This document shows positions 47,132 through 58,037 of a DNA stretch of 64,000 nt, one piece after another (within the stretch, counting starts at the first letter, position 1; each line of letters begins with the position of its first letter). This DNA comes from Ditylenchus dipsaci (Eukaryota; Nematoda; Chromadorea; Rhabditida; Anguinidae). The stretch lies in contig SADC01000088.1 in assembly GCA_004194705.1 (NCBI GenBank), positions 62,001-126,000 of the forward strand. The letters run 5' to 3'. The translations under genes were made by a program, and so were the position numbers. The notes beneath the pieces were generated by a model. That model made no database searches and was not told the DNA's origin. It saw only the letters and a list, made by a program, of their open reading frames with translations.

Positions 47132-48885
47132 ATGTCGGAATTCAGCAGTGGAAGTATACTAAGCATTCCAAGTCCGGATATTCAAGTTGACTATGAAGCC
47201 TTGAACAGAAGCATAAACTATGGTATTTCATTTGATTGAGTTTACGTTCATCTTATGCTTTTGATCACTTCAGGTGCATCTTTCTGCGGGTGGAATAGCT
47301 GGGATGGCCGAGCATTGTGTGATGTTCCCTCTTGATAGTGTGAGCTAATATATTTTTATAATCTAATGCATCTTTGCATTTTTTCCTAGGTGAAAACAAG
47401 GCTTCAGTCACTCTGTCCTTGTCCTGAAACCAATTGTCCTACGCCTGTTCACGGAGTCGCTTCAATGGTCAAAAGAGAAGGATGGATGAGGCCGTTAAGA
47501 GGGGTGAATGCAGTTGCAGCAGGTTTGTTTTCAATAATCTGGTAATCCGGTTGGTTAAATTTGATCCAGATTTTGGTTTAATATGCGGTGCAAACCGAGA
47601 TCACACATTTTTTTCCATATACTAGAGAGCCCGAACGAATTTGATAAAAAAAAAGTTGTGTAGCGTACTTGCTGTAATAAAGTGGCTATTTATAAGTCTA
47701 AATTTAGGCAGGCTGACTCGTAGTTATAACTTATAAGTGCAATACCGATTTCCTAATTTATTGTCCGGATTCCTACCTTTATTAATGCAAAGCCTACATG
47801 ACAATGCTAAGACGCCAGAAAATTAGCGTTGAATGTAGATAATCAAAATCATGAAAATATTTTGTTGTTTTCTTTAAAGTAAATTGCAGGGGCAGTACCA
47901 GCACACGCGCTTTACTTCACAGCTTATGAAAAGATGAAGGTTGAATTTATTGGGCTTTTTCGGGATTGGCTTTTCCTTATTTTTGAACATTACAGTCCTT
48001 CCTAACTGGTGATACGCGAGGAAATTCCAATACATTGTCTTATGGTCTAGCAGGAGCTGTGGCGACAACAATACACGACTTGATTATGAATCCAGCAGAG
48101 GTAGTGAAACAGCGAATGCAGATGAACTACAGTCCCTATGGAGGAAGTCTTGAATGGTAAGTCGTCTGAAAAATTACAAAATCATCTGTTATGATTTTGT
48201 TTTTCAGCGTTAGGTGTATTTACCGTAACGAGGGTAAGGGTTTACTTGGAATTGCTGAATTAAGAAATTAAATTACTTACTTATGATAATATCTTCAGGA
48301 ATATCGGCATTCTATCGATCTTACTCGACGCAACTTCTGATGAATGTTCCATTTCAAAGTGTTCATTTTATGGTTTATGAGTTTATACAACAAGTAAGAG
48401 GTTTTTAACAGGGTTATTAGCTTGTAAAATTTTTTAGGCATTAAATCCTGAGCATGCCTACAATCCCAAAGTCCATTTAGTTGCTGGTGGTTTAGCTGGT
48501 GGATTGGCCGCTGCTGTATGACCTATTACTTCATTATCGATAAGAAAGATCTGATTATTTTTTAGATGACGACTCCTCTCGATTGTGTGAAAACGGTGCT
48601 CAATACACAGCAAACGCCGAATTGCCTGACCAATGGACAAGTTGTCACGAAAACGACTTACCAGGGTTTGCGCACACCATCATGGCACAATTTCTTACCG
48701 AAAGCTTTTCAGGAATTGCCCATGCCATTTCGTCAATTTACAGAAGTCGCGGAGTGCTTGGATTTGCGCGTGGTGTTCAAGCTCGTGTACTATATCAGAT
48801 TCCTGCAACAGCTCTCTCCTGGTCTGTCTATGAGCTATTCAAATTCGTTCTGAGTGATCAGAAAATATCTGTTAAGATCTTTTGA
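47132..48885 (+). CDS. Mitoferrin-type mitochondrial iron carrier
   Basis: This is a member of the SLC25 family resembling mitoferrin (SLC25A37/SLC25A28, yeast Mrs3/4), which imports iron across the inner mitochondrial membrane. Nine exons: 47132-47222, 47274-47339, 47390-47522, 47890-47939, 47996-48156, 48208-48233, 48299-48393, 48438-48515 and 48566-48885. The three carrier signatures are [20 protein letters not shown] and [10 protein letters not shown]. Mitoferrin-specific stretches include [108 protein letters not shown] and [21 protein letters not shown] frame shift between exons 1 and 2 and one near 48665 are needed. A poly(A) signal lies at 49007. Confidence 0.93.
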
Positions 48886-49498
48886 TCCCCTAGGAAAGTC
48901 GTGGTTGTTTGCGTTTAATTTTCAGTCGAAGTGTGTATTAGAAGTATAAACATTATATAAGGACGTATCTGGTCTCTCTGCCTCCTAAACCTATTTTTAT
49001 GTAAAAAATAAAGTATATAAATATAAGAGAATTCACGGTGAGGACGTTTGACGCTTGATTAGAAGGGTAGGAAAGATTTTTAGTGAAAATTTTTGTTCGC
49101 TCACGATAATGGTCATTTTTTTGCTAACCGAATGTATAAGGTGAGCCAAAATGATTTTAACCACTTAAAAATTGCTGAATGGTCGCCTCATGGTCGGTTA
49201 CTAGAATTATTTGTGCCATGGTGCTCGAAAATTTCCAACTTCCATAAATTGTGTCAATTTCAATAGGTTAAGCCAATTTCCACAGAAGTTATCATTGTTT
49301 TCAATTGTGACTGCCTTGTTCTCATAAGTCGCAGATTTAGATTCAAGCTTGTATGCTATATCTCCATACAGTATTCTAGTATCTAAGTGATTTCGGAGGT
49401 TTTCAATGGTTTAGGCTAAAAATTCAGAATTCAGACCTCTCATCAATGTGTTTTAAGTGGTTGAATTGGGTTACCCTGCAGGGAATTGCTATTTGTTA
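48886..49498. other. No gene seen
   Basis: This is the 3' region of the mitoferrin gene, then AT-rich DNA without convincing exons or repeats. Confidence 0.5.
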
Positions 49499-49719
49499 GA
49501 CCTGGCCACAATGGGAAGGACGATGTCAAAGTAAAGCGATGTCTAGATCTCACGCTTTTATTATTATCAAAAAATGCCAATTCTGATAAAGATGACCTTT
49601 ATCTACTTTTTGATTTTAGGTATAGATCATCTATATCAGATTTGGTATTTTTCAATGAAGGTCGCGAGATCTAGACATCGATTTACTTCGACATCGTCAT
49701 TCTCATTGTGGCCAGGCCC
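49499..49719. repeat. Inverted repeat of about 220 bp
   Basis: The arms are CCTGGCCACAATGGGAAGGA and complement AATGAGAATGACGATGTCG-type sequence ending GTGGCCAGG, with ATGTCTAGATCTC paired to GAGATCTAGACAT. The loop is about 90 bp. Confidence 0.75.
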
Positions 49720-50065
49720 TTATCTTGTTGATGACCCTCATTCTTGTTTGCATAATTTTGTTATGGTCCCAAGTGATGCAACTGATAAAAGTTTGATTCC
49801 TACAAATTTGCATGACACTTTCGTTGAATATTTAAAACGTCTACCTATTTCAATTGCGTAGATTTAAAAATGTATTTGATTTGCAGACACAATTTGCAGA
49901 GCTCAAAAAATAAAAATTATGAATTCTTTTTTTCGTATAACATTTTTTTAATTGGCTGTAACTAAAATTATCCACTAAATTTCTGAATTTCCCCACTAAA
50001 TTTTGAATTTTCTATTTGCAATTTTGCGGGAATTCAATTTTTAAATCTGAATTTTAATTCTGAAA

Positions 50066-50691
50066 GGCTGTACCTGAAAACCCGTCAAAATCATTAAATC
50101 TCCCATCAAATTTATTTTTTATACCGTCAAATTCAAATTTTCCACAAAATCATTAAATCTCCCGTCAAAATCATTAAATCTCCCGTCAAATTTAAATTTT
50201 TGCATAAATTTTGCGGGAATTCAAATTTTCTAGTTAGAAATAACTTGAATTGGTCAGAATCCCACTCCGGAATGGCCAGAAGCGTCTGAAAGTTGTTTAT
50301 TGGGGTTTACTAAGGGGGGGGGAACTTTTAAACTTTTGGCGAAAAATCGATTGAGCGGATCAGATTTCGGGTCAGATGGGCTTAATCGCCCAGAATTCCA
50401 GGTTTATGGTGGTTTTTAGTGGTTCAGGGTAGAGTTGTGGGCGATTAAGCCCATCTGACCCGAATTCTGATCCGCTCAATCGATTGTTCACAAAAAGTTC
50501 ACCCCCCCCCCTTTAGTAAACCCGAAAAACCAACTTTCAGGGGCTTCTGGCCATTCCGGAGTGGGATTCTGACCAATCCAAGTTATTTTCTGACTAGAAA
50601 TTTGAATTCCCGCAAAATTTAAATTTGACGGGAGATTTAATGATTTTAACGGGAGAAATAATGATTATGACGGGTGTTTTCGATTTGAGCC
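50066..50691. mobile_element. Foldback element F5, 9-bp TSD ATTCTGAAA, nested in F6
   Basis: The ends are GGCTGTACCTGAAAACCCGTC and complement GGCTCAAATCGAAAACACCC. ATTCTGAAA is duplicated at 50057-50065 and 50692-50700. The unit is CCGTCAAAATCATTAAATCTC (21 bp). The core is shared with F2-F4: GCGGATCAGATTTCGGGTC, CAGAAGC..TGAAAGTTG and a G-run pair. Confidence 0.9.
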
Positions 50692-50767
50692 ATTCTGAAA
50701 ATAGCTTGGATCGGTCAGAATTCTATAGTAAACTACAAAAAGCAGTTTTTACTGGCTTTTAGCAGCT

Positions 50768-52312
50768 CTGGGCCTATGTCACTATTTGAAGATTGGAAAG
50801 TGGAAAATGGAAAGTCATTTTCTGTGTCACTAACATTTTGGAAAGTGGAAAATTGGAAATGGAAAGTGGAAAGTGGAAAATGGAAAATTTCCATGGAAAT
50901 TTTCCACTTCTGTGTCACTATTTGAAAATTGGAAAATGGAAAGTGAAAATTGGAAAATTTTCCATGGAAAATTGATGGCTAAAGCTACGGGCTACAAATT
51001 TTGGAAAGTTTCCATATTGCAATTTCTTTTGTATCTAAGCTGTTTTTCGAGCCGCTTGTAGCGATTTTTGTATTGTATTTCGCTAGCCACAACACCTATA
51101 ATAGGGTAGATACTTATTCTAAATTTCCTCCAATTTGCCTCCAAATTTCGAAAATATCATTTTTTTGCATGGGATTGTAAACCATAATCTCTTACCCAAA
51201 ATTTCACGCTGAATATGGTGGACAATACCAAAACTATAATTTTGGTGACTCAAACTATGAAACCTAGAGTAGGTACCCATTGTTCAGGTGGATATCCAGC
51301 TGGATGGTCTAAAAATGAAATTTTAGTGAAATTTTATTTTACGTTTTTCATGCCCAAAAACCTGTTTTCTGGACTAATTCGGACATGCTGAAGATGTTTG
51401 ATAGTGGTAAAATGCCGTTTTGTAGGATATTTTTTTTTGGGCAGTAATTAATTTCGGTAAAATCAATTATTGCCTGAAACTAAAAATTTGATCCAAGTGG
51501 ACGACCAATTGGTTTCAATGGTCCAGACTTCAGAGAAGGTTCCAAGTCGTTACCCTACTCACACTGAGTCTTACTGGTCTTTTACAGAATAGTTTTAATT
51601 GTTATTCAAGAAACAGTAATGTCTGTTACCACCAGGATTTGAGCCTGCGACCTCAAAAATCTATCCAGCAGCCTCTAGATCACCCCTGAGAATCCATGCA
51701 AGAAACCAAGTGGTCGACCACTTGGATCAAATTTTTTTTTTCGTTTTCGGGTTCCAAAACAATTTTCTGCACTAATTCGAGCACGCTGAAGATGTTTAAC
51801 AGTGGTAAAATTACGTTTATCAATAAATTTTTGAGTTATTGTTAATTCTTGATTATCAAAATCATTCGTTAGCGATAAATCGAAAATTTCTTGATAAAAC
51901 GTGATTTTACCACTGTCAAACCATCTTCAGCATGCTCGAATCAGTGCAGAAAAAAATTTTGGGACTCGAAAACGAAAAAAATTTTGGTCCAAGTGGTCGA
52001 CCACCTGGTTTACGACCAGTTGGTCTAAATTGGGGAGGTTGCTGTTTTGATTGAATAAAGGATGTTTTGAGTGTGCGTCAGCGTTATTTTCCAGTTTCCG
52101 AAAGTGGAAATTTACCAATTTCCATGGAAAATTGGAAAGTGGAAAATGGAAAGTGGAAAATTCTAAGTGACACAGAAAAGTGGAAATTTTCACTTTCCAT
52201 TTTCCACTTTCCATTGTAAATTTTCTTTTAGTGACACAGAACTTTCCACTTTCTATTTTCCAATTTTCCATGGAAACTTTCCCAATCTTCAATTAGTGAC
52301 ATAGGCCCCTGG
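50768..52312. repeat. Composite foldback built from GGAAAGTGGAAAATGG units, nested in F6
   Basis: The ends are GGGCCTATGTCACTATTTGAAG and complement. The arms repeat GGAAAGTGGAAAAT and TTTCCATGGAAA, with TGTGTCACT interspersed. The interior holds two copies of the AAGTGGTCGACCACTTGG core also seen in F1. TSD not recognised. Confidence 0.8.
51624..51690 (-). pseudogene. Decayed tRNA-like sequence
   Basis: On the minus strand GATCTAGAGGCTGCTGGATAG resembles an A-box/D-arm, and 40 bp later GGTCGCAGGCTCAAATCC resembles a B box. The stems are not intact and no anticodon can be assigned. It may derive from a tRNA or a SINE head. Confidence 0.3.
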
Positions 52313-52547
52313 CATGGGATTCTGAGCAATCCAAATGATTACTGCGAAAGAATTCCCACAACATTTTGCATTGAAATTGCACAAATCACTCGATTTGGTA
52401 AAGAAATTAAAAATTTAGTGGGGAAATTCAGAAATTTAGTGGGGAAATTCAGTGTTTTGAGGGAAATTTGAATTTAGTGAGGAAATTAATTAATTTAGTG
52501 GGGAAATTCAGAAATTTAGTGGGTAAATTTAATTTGCCTTTTTAATT

Positions 52548-53382
52548 GGATAATATTTTTTTCTTACCGCAAAACACTTAAATTACCGCAAAATACTTTT
52601 TATTACCGCAATTTGATTTTCCGCAAAATACTTTTCTTACCAAAATACTTTTTTACCGCAATTTGATTTTCCGCAAAATACTTTTTTCTTACCGCAAAAT
52701 ACTTTTTTCTTACCGCAAAATACTTTTCTTACCGCAAAATACTTTTTTCTTACCGCAAAATACTTTTTTCTTACCGCAAAATACTTTTTCTTACCGCGGA
52801 ATAACTCGGATCCCTCAGAATCCCACCCCGGAATGGCCAGAAGCCCCTGAAAGTTGTTTTTTCGGGTTTACTAAAGGGGGAGTAAACTTTTCGAGAAAAA
52901 TCGATTGAGCGGATCAGATTTCGGGTCCGATGGGCTTAATCGCTCAGAATTCCAGTTTATGGTGGTTTCGAGTGTTCAGGGTGGAGTTTGGGCGATTGAG
53001 CCGATCGGACCCGAAATCTGATCCGCTCAATCGAATTTTCGCAAAAAGTTTGCCCCCCCCTTTAGTAAACCCCGAAAAAACCAACTTTCAGGGCTTCTGG
53101 CCATCTGGGGTGGGATTCTGAGGGATCCAAGTTGTTTCCTGACTGAAAAATTCAAATTCCCGCAAAATTTTGACTAAAAACGACGAGAAAATTTTTTGCG
53201 GTAAAAAAAAGTATTTTTGCGGTAAGAAAAAAGTATTTTGCGGTAAGAAAAAAGTATTTTTGGTAAGAAAAAAGTATTTCGCGGTAATAAAAAAGTATTC
53301 TGCGGAAAATCAAATTGCGGTAATAAAAAAATGATTTGCGCGTAATTTTCAAGTGTTTTGCGGTAAGAAGAAAGTACCATCC
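52548..53382. mobile_element. Foldback element F4, 9-bp TSD TTTTTAATT, near copy of F3
   Basis: It has the same ends and 21-bp CCGCAAAATACTTTTTTCTTA unit as F3, with a longer left array. TTTTTAATT is at 52539-52547 and 53383-53391; the left copy is also the right TSD of F6. Relative to F3 it lacks single bases in many GG, TT and CC pairs. Confidence 0.93.
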
Positions 53383-53429
53383 TTTTTAATTTAGCCTAAT
53401 TTAGCAACTTAGTGACATTTTTTATTGTT

Positions 53430-53564
53430 ATGTCAACTCAACAATACGTAGTAGCAACTCCAGTTAAACTTGCTATCTACGCCACTGGTATTTTGGTAGG
53501 AGGTGCTGCCATTGGCTATTATGTTGGCTTAAAATTAGCGGACAAGCGGGTAATCACCATGTAA
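53430..53564 (+). CDS. Possible 44-aa single-helix membrane microprotein
   Basis: A complete short frame reads MSTQQYVVATPVKLAIYATG then ILVGGAAIGYYVGLKLADKR, ending VITM. A hydrophobic helix of about 20 residues (13-35) contains a GGxxxG/GxxxG-like glycine pattern, followed by basic residues. The codon use looks coding and the Val/Ala/Gly-rich text is unlike the AT-rich noise around it. I do not recognise it. A GTAATC after LADKR could be a splice donor, so more exons may follow. It begins 39 bp after the TSD of F4. Confidence 0.45.
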   Translation: MSTQQYVVATPVKLAIYATGILVGGAAIGYYVGLKLADKRVITM

Positions 53565-53639
53565 AGATCGAGCTGACAAGGTATCTAAAATATCTTAAAT
53601 AATATCAAAAGACTGCTTAGACCACAAAAAATTTCTAAC

Positions 53640-53975
53640 ACCGCATTTTCTCTAATAGAAGTCCGCCCTATTAATAGAAACCCGCACCTCATATTTTAAC
53701 TAAGTTTTAATAGGTAATGTAAGATTTTCAGGGCTGAAATATAAAACCCTTGGGCTATACATAAACCACCATCTAATTTTTTTTGCTAAAAATAGTGTTT
53801 ATTTTGTTTTTAGCACATCTTTCGATTCTCTTATTTTTTTAAGAGGGTTTTAGATTTTTTTTTTCTTTTTGAAAAATAAGTCGTTAGTCTCTAATTATCC
53901 ACACCCTATAGTAAGCTTGAGAATTTGAAAAAGAAACTACGATGGTAGCTAATTAGAGAAATTACGGTAACTTCA
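53640..53975. repeat. ACCGTA-family remnant
   Basis: The left side has TCTCTAATAGAAGTCCGCCC; the right end is TAATTAGAGAAATTACGGTA. The left terminus is missing. Confidence 0.55.
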
Positions 53976-54059
53976 TTGGATTTAAAAAGACAGTATAGTT
54001 AAATTTTAAAGGTATGACTCATTTGACGTAGAAGATTTAGGCAATAAGAAGTTTGTAAC

Positions 54060-55011
54060 CATAGCTGCGCGAGCGCCAGCGCCAGCGCCGGCGCTAGCAG
54101 CGCCAGCGCCGGCGCCCGGCGCTTTTTTAAGCGCCGGGCGCTCATAGCGCCGGCGCTTTTTCGGCGCTGGCGCGAATATTTTGACTAGCCGCGCTGGCGC
54201 CGGCGCTCGTCAATTTTTTTGACTAGACCGGCGCTGGCGCCGGCGCTCGCGAAATTTTTTCTGGCTAGGCCGGCGCTGGCGCCGGCGCTGGCGTGAAATG
54301 GTGAATAGACCGCGCTGGCACCGGTGCGCAAATTTTCACGAATTGCTAAACTGTCGCTTTTTTTGTTTTGTATTAAGTCATTGTTGTTGTAAAACAAGTT
54401 CATGCTAATCCTTTAATTTATAAACTTCTTCAAAAATATAAATTTCCTAGTGGTGTTACTTGAATATGCAAAGATACGTTTATTCAATAAGTCTTCAAGA
54501 ACATCGTTTTGTTTTTTCATTCCTTGGCTATTTTTTGGCCTTCAACTTTTGAACTAGCATTTCAAGTACTCGTCAACAATTTTTGGGCCTCGGCATCATC
54601 ATCATCAAAAAGCTCGCTTATTGCATCTGATGTTTGATCGGCTACTATCACTATCCCAAACGTACTAAGCACTTTATTCCTAATTCTTGACAGATTTACT
54701 CCACAAAGAGTTAGAAATTTTTTCCAGTATACCTTAAGACTTCTAATTTTGGTGATAAATATAGGGCAATACTTTTTTGTACCAAATTTACTTCTTTTGT
54801 ACTCAATTCCTTTTTTCTGTACCAACCTAATTTGGCGCCGGCGCTGGCGCCGCGCGATTTTTCTTCGTTCAAAAAACCGGCGCTGCGCCGGCGCGATTTT
54901 TTCAATTGGCTGCTCTGGCGCCGCGCTGGCGCTTTTTCCGGCGCTGGCGCTCAATTTTGAAAATTGCGCGGCGCCGCGCTGGCGCTATTTTTTGGACAGC
55001 GCGCAGCTATG
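54060..55011. mobile_element. hAT-like element with extreme GC-rich arms, 8-bp TSD TTTGTAAC
   Basis: The ends are CATAGCTGCGCG and CGCGCAGCTATG. TTTGTAAC is duplicated at 54052-54059 and 55012-55019. Both subterminal regions (54065-54315 and 54830-55005) are arrays of GCGCCGGCGCTGGC words, in strong contrast to the AT-rich surroundings. The middle on the minus strand is open for about 90 codons, including RSLKVYWKKFLTLCGVNL then SELFDDDDAEAQKLL, of unknown origin. Confidence 0.88.
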
Positions 55012-55107
55012 TTTGTAACATACTTTGATTTACAAAAAAATTATTCATTAAGTATTTTGCCGCTGCTGGAAAAGCACCAAGGTTTTTTTGTCCGATAGGG
55101 ATGAAAT

Positions 55108-55188
55108 TTAACTAATTAATTTGAGTTTCCCTTGTGCGATGGAAGCCACAATGAGCACAACAAGTGCACTAAAGACAATGTTGGCCAT
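55108..55188 (-). CDS. Possible signal-peptide exon or microprotein, 26 aa
   Basis: A short frame reads MANIVFSALVVLIVASIAQG then KLKLIS and stop. The hydrophobic core and the AQG end look like a signal peptide. No partner exon was found. Confidence 0.25.
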   Translation of the reverse strand: MANIVFSALVVLIVASIAQGKLKLIS

Positions 55189-55372
55189 TGATCATCAGCA
55201 ACAGCAAGACTGCTTAATTATAGCCCGTCCAAGCCGTTTCACGCATTTGCACTAACTAAGGTTTTTCTGTGTTATTATTATTTCTCGCTAATTTTATGTC
55301 AACATATTTAGTTATTATCTGACTACTAATAAAGTGATTTATTGCTAGGGTTGTAAGATCTAAGTCGCTAAA

Positions 55373-55830
55373 ATAAGTTTTTTTAAATGCGAACTCAAAT
55401 TGAAAAACACCTCTCAAATACGTAAATCCCCCTCAAATTTATTTTTACCCCCTCAAATTGAATTTTGCACAAAATTGTAAAACCCCCTCAAATTTGAAGT
55501 TTTAGTGAAATACTGCAGTAAATTTGGCGGGAATCCGAATTTTATAGTCAAAAAGGACTTGGATCGCTCAGAATTCTACCCTGGAGCGGCCAGAAGCCCC
55601 TGAAAGTTGATTTTTTTGGGTTTACTAAAAGGGGAGGGGTAAACTTTTTGCGAAAATTCGATTGAGCGAATTGGAATTCCAGACGATCGGCTTAATCGCT
55701 CAGAATTCCACCCTAACCACTCAAAAACACCGTGAACCGGAATTTACACATTTGTGCGAAATTCAAATTTGAGGGATAAAAAATAAATATTGAGAGGGAT
55801 TCACATAATTTGAGGGGTGTTTCACCTACA
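55373..55830. repeat. Foldback element F8 with CCCCTCAAATT units
   Basis: The arms carry CCCCCTCAAATTTATTTTTA units on the left and AATTTGAGGGGTGTTTCAC on the right. The core GACTTGGATCGCTCAGAATTC, CAGAAGCCCCTGAAAGTTG and ATCGGCTTAATCGCTCAGAAT is that of F2-F5, but the right half of the core is shortened. TSD not recognised. Confidence 0.75.
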
Positions 55831-55936
55831 TCCGCAGAAATTATTATAATTTTTTGAGAAACATCCAAAAACAGCAACACAGAACCACGGCACTTCTCGA
55901 AAATTAGGGAATGAAATTATCAAAGAAAATTACTAT

Positions 55937-56090
55937 TACCGTATTCTCTCTAACAAACGGCCCTCTCTAATAGACAATTCCCCCACCCCTGAAAACTAAA
56001 AAACCATGTTCTATTGCATTATCAATTTAAAGTCACATTTTTGGAGTTTAAAAATAGATGTACCGGCCGTCTTTTAGAGAAAACAAGGAA
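55937..56090. repeat. Short ACCGTA-family element
   Basis: The left end is TACCGTATTCTCTCTAACAAAC; a partial complement GGCCGTCTTTTAGAGAAAA lies on the right. Confidence 0.6.
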
Positions 56091-56146
56091 CCATTGAAAA
56101 AGATTCAGAGTTGTATTCTAAAATTGCCATAAATTAGGCTTAAGCC

Positions 56147-56430
56147 TCATTCACAATGAAGGATTGAGTTGAGGTTGAAGTTGAGGATTGAGGATTTTCA
56201 TGTGACCTTTCATTAAAAATTCTTCAATCCTCAGTCTTCAACCTCAACTTCAATCCTCAATCTTCAATTTCAATCCGCAACCTAATGAACGCTTTTTTTT
56301 GAAGATTATGCTTCAGCTTTAGCTTGAAGAAAATGTTCGTCGACAACATTTTCACAATATTCAAGCTCAAGCTGAAGCTGAACAAGCTGAAGCTGAGCTC
56401 AAGCTGAACATGATCTCAATCCTCAACCCA
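56147..56430. repeat. Foldback made of TCAATCC/GAGGTTGAAG words plus AAGCTG microsatellite
   Basis: The left arm repeats GAGGATTGAGGATT and GAGGTTGAAG; the right arm repeats its complement TCAATCCTCAACCTC. It is followed by AAGCTGAAGCTGAACAAGCTG repeats. It is related to 60019-60190. Confidence 0.75.
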
Positions 56431-56571
56431 TAGGGGGAGTAAGGCAATTTTTTTAATTATTGGAGATCAAGGTTGATTTGTTTGTCAGTATTCTGTCAGA
56501 GGTGATACTAGGTTGGGTTGAATGGTAATTACCCGGAAAATACTTTTCCGGCCTTATTTCTCGGTAATTAC

Positions 56572-57976
56572 TAGGGTGGTACGGTTACGGTTAATTTGGC
56601 CCTACCCGGTTCGGTTACGGTTTATCACCAGTACCCCGTTAACCGACCCGGTTTTCCGGTTTTTCAAATTTTTCGCAAATTAGTCCTAGACGTTGGAAAT
56701 AATGTAAATTTTTTGAAACACAAATAAATCTAACTTTTTGCAGACCTATATACCGTACCTTGTTTATTAAACCCTTATGGGGGTTTATTTTTCAACCGTC
56801 AAAAAGTGCGGAAATTGTCAATCAAAAATGGTCTCAACTCTGACATCCTAGCTAAAAAAAGGAGGGATTGGGGATTATTAGAGTGATTATTAGAGAATAT
56901 ACGGTAACGAGTTCTACGGTTTAATGATCTAGCCTACAAAGAATAAATTGTAGTCTAACAAATTAATATTTTGCAACAAAATTTTAATGTTTCAACGTTT
57001 GGCTCAAGCTTCATCCCTGTTAATGAAATTTTTTTAATGTCTACTCAATCAGAAATGTTCTTAACTTTATTCCTTCACTAAGAATTTCATTGTGGGGCTA
57101 AGAGGTAGAATTGTATAGCTAAAGAGTAGAATCGAAAAGTTAGGCTTTGAAAAAGCATAAATGATAAAATAAATATGAAAATCAAGCAAATAAAATTTTG
57201 GTTTAATTTTTATCATACTTTTAAAGAAATACACACTTTTCTCATCCTTATTCTGGAAGCACTGTTTTAGTATTTAACAACCCCACTGAAAGAGTTTCGA
57301 ACTGAAGTTAAGAGTTTTCAAATTTAAGGGGCGAGAAGGCATTAAAAAATTTTCAGCCATTAATGACAAGACTTAAAGTTTAAACTGTTTTTACACGCTA
57401 AAATACTACTTTCCTGCAAAAAAGTCAAATTATCGTGACATTGTCGAGTAAAAGTCGACAATTTCACGCAGATCACTATCTTTTGACTGCAGATGAATCA
57501 AGTTGAATAGAAATAGCCGAAAAAATTGGTCCTGAAATTTTGTCTGATCTGTCGTCAAAAGGGGTCTTCCGTATGACATTAACTAATTAGAACATGAAAA
57601 AATATGCAATCAACAGTTGCTACAGTCTACTCTCGATAAAGTGGCACCCCTGGGACCAGCCTGGGGTGCCAGTTTATCGGGTGCCAGTTTAGTGGGATGT
57701 TACTTTGCCTAATTTCTCTGTCGGCAGCCAAATAGGGCTTTTTCAAAGTGCCAGTTTATCGAGGGTGCCAGTTTATTGGACTGCCAGTTAACGAGAGTAG
57801 ACTGTATTGATTTTGATACGCCATTTTATCTAGTGCTTAAACGGAAAAACCGGATTCTGACTTACCCGGTTTCGGTTAACCTTTTTTTTAGTACCCGTTT
57901 TCGGTTCGGTTAATTAGGCCAAACCGTCCGGTTCGGTTAACCGACCGGGTCGGTTAACCGACCGTGAACCACCCTA
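56572..57976. mobile_element. hAT-like element nested in the previous one
   Basis: The ends are TAGGGTGGTACGGTTACGG and CCGACCGTGAACCACCCTA. The flanks GTAATTAC and GTAATACT are a near 8-bp duplication. The subterminal parts consist of CGGTTCGGTTAACCGACC words. It contains an ACCGTA-ended element (about 56750-56910) and a pogo-like MITE. No transposase was recognised. Confidence 0.85.
57623..57804. mobile_element. pogo-like MITE, third nesting level
   Basis: The ends are CAGTCTACTCTCGATAAAGTG and complement GTTAACGAGAGTAGACTG, with flanking TA. The word GGTGCCAGTTTATCG is repeated four or five times; CACCCCTGGGACCAGCCTGG lies near the left end. Confidence 0.9.
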
Positions 57977-58037
57977 GTAATACTTGGGTAATACCCGTAA
58001 AGTATTTCTCCGGAGAATTACCCAACCTAGGTGATAC

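Larger units (their letters stand above)
49954..52538. mobile_element. Foldback element F6, outer shell, 9-bp TSD TTTTTAATT
   Basis: The left end is GGCTGTAACTAAAATTATCC; the right end is a degenerate complement AAATTTAATTTGCC. TTTTTAATT flanks both sides (49945-49953 and 52539-52547). The arms use the 20-bp unit CCACTAAATTTCTGAATTTC, with more copies on the right. The core words ATTTTGCGGGAATTC and GATTCTGAGCAATCCAA remain. It contains F5 and a GGAAAGTGGAAAATGG element as nested insertions. Confidence 0.85.
56509..58029. mobile_element. hAT-like element, 8-bp TSD GGTGATAC (outer)
   Basis: The ends are TAGGTTGGGTTGAATGGTAAT and GAGAATTACCCAACCTA. GGTGATAC is duplicated at 56501-56508 and 58030-58037. 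The subterminal GGTAATTACCCGGAAAATACT pairs with AAGTATTTCTCCGGAGAATTACC. Nearly all of its interior is a second hAT-like insertion. Confidence 0.9.

Noticed and set aside
54185..54960. ASAGASAGL / RRRQR low-complexity protein
   Set aside because: Encoded by the GCGCCGGCGCTGGC array of a hAT-like element; no start, splice or conservation evidence.
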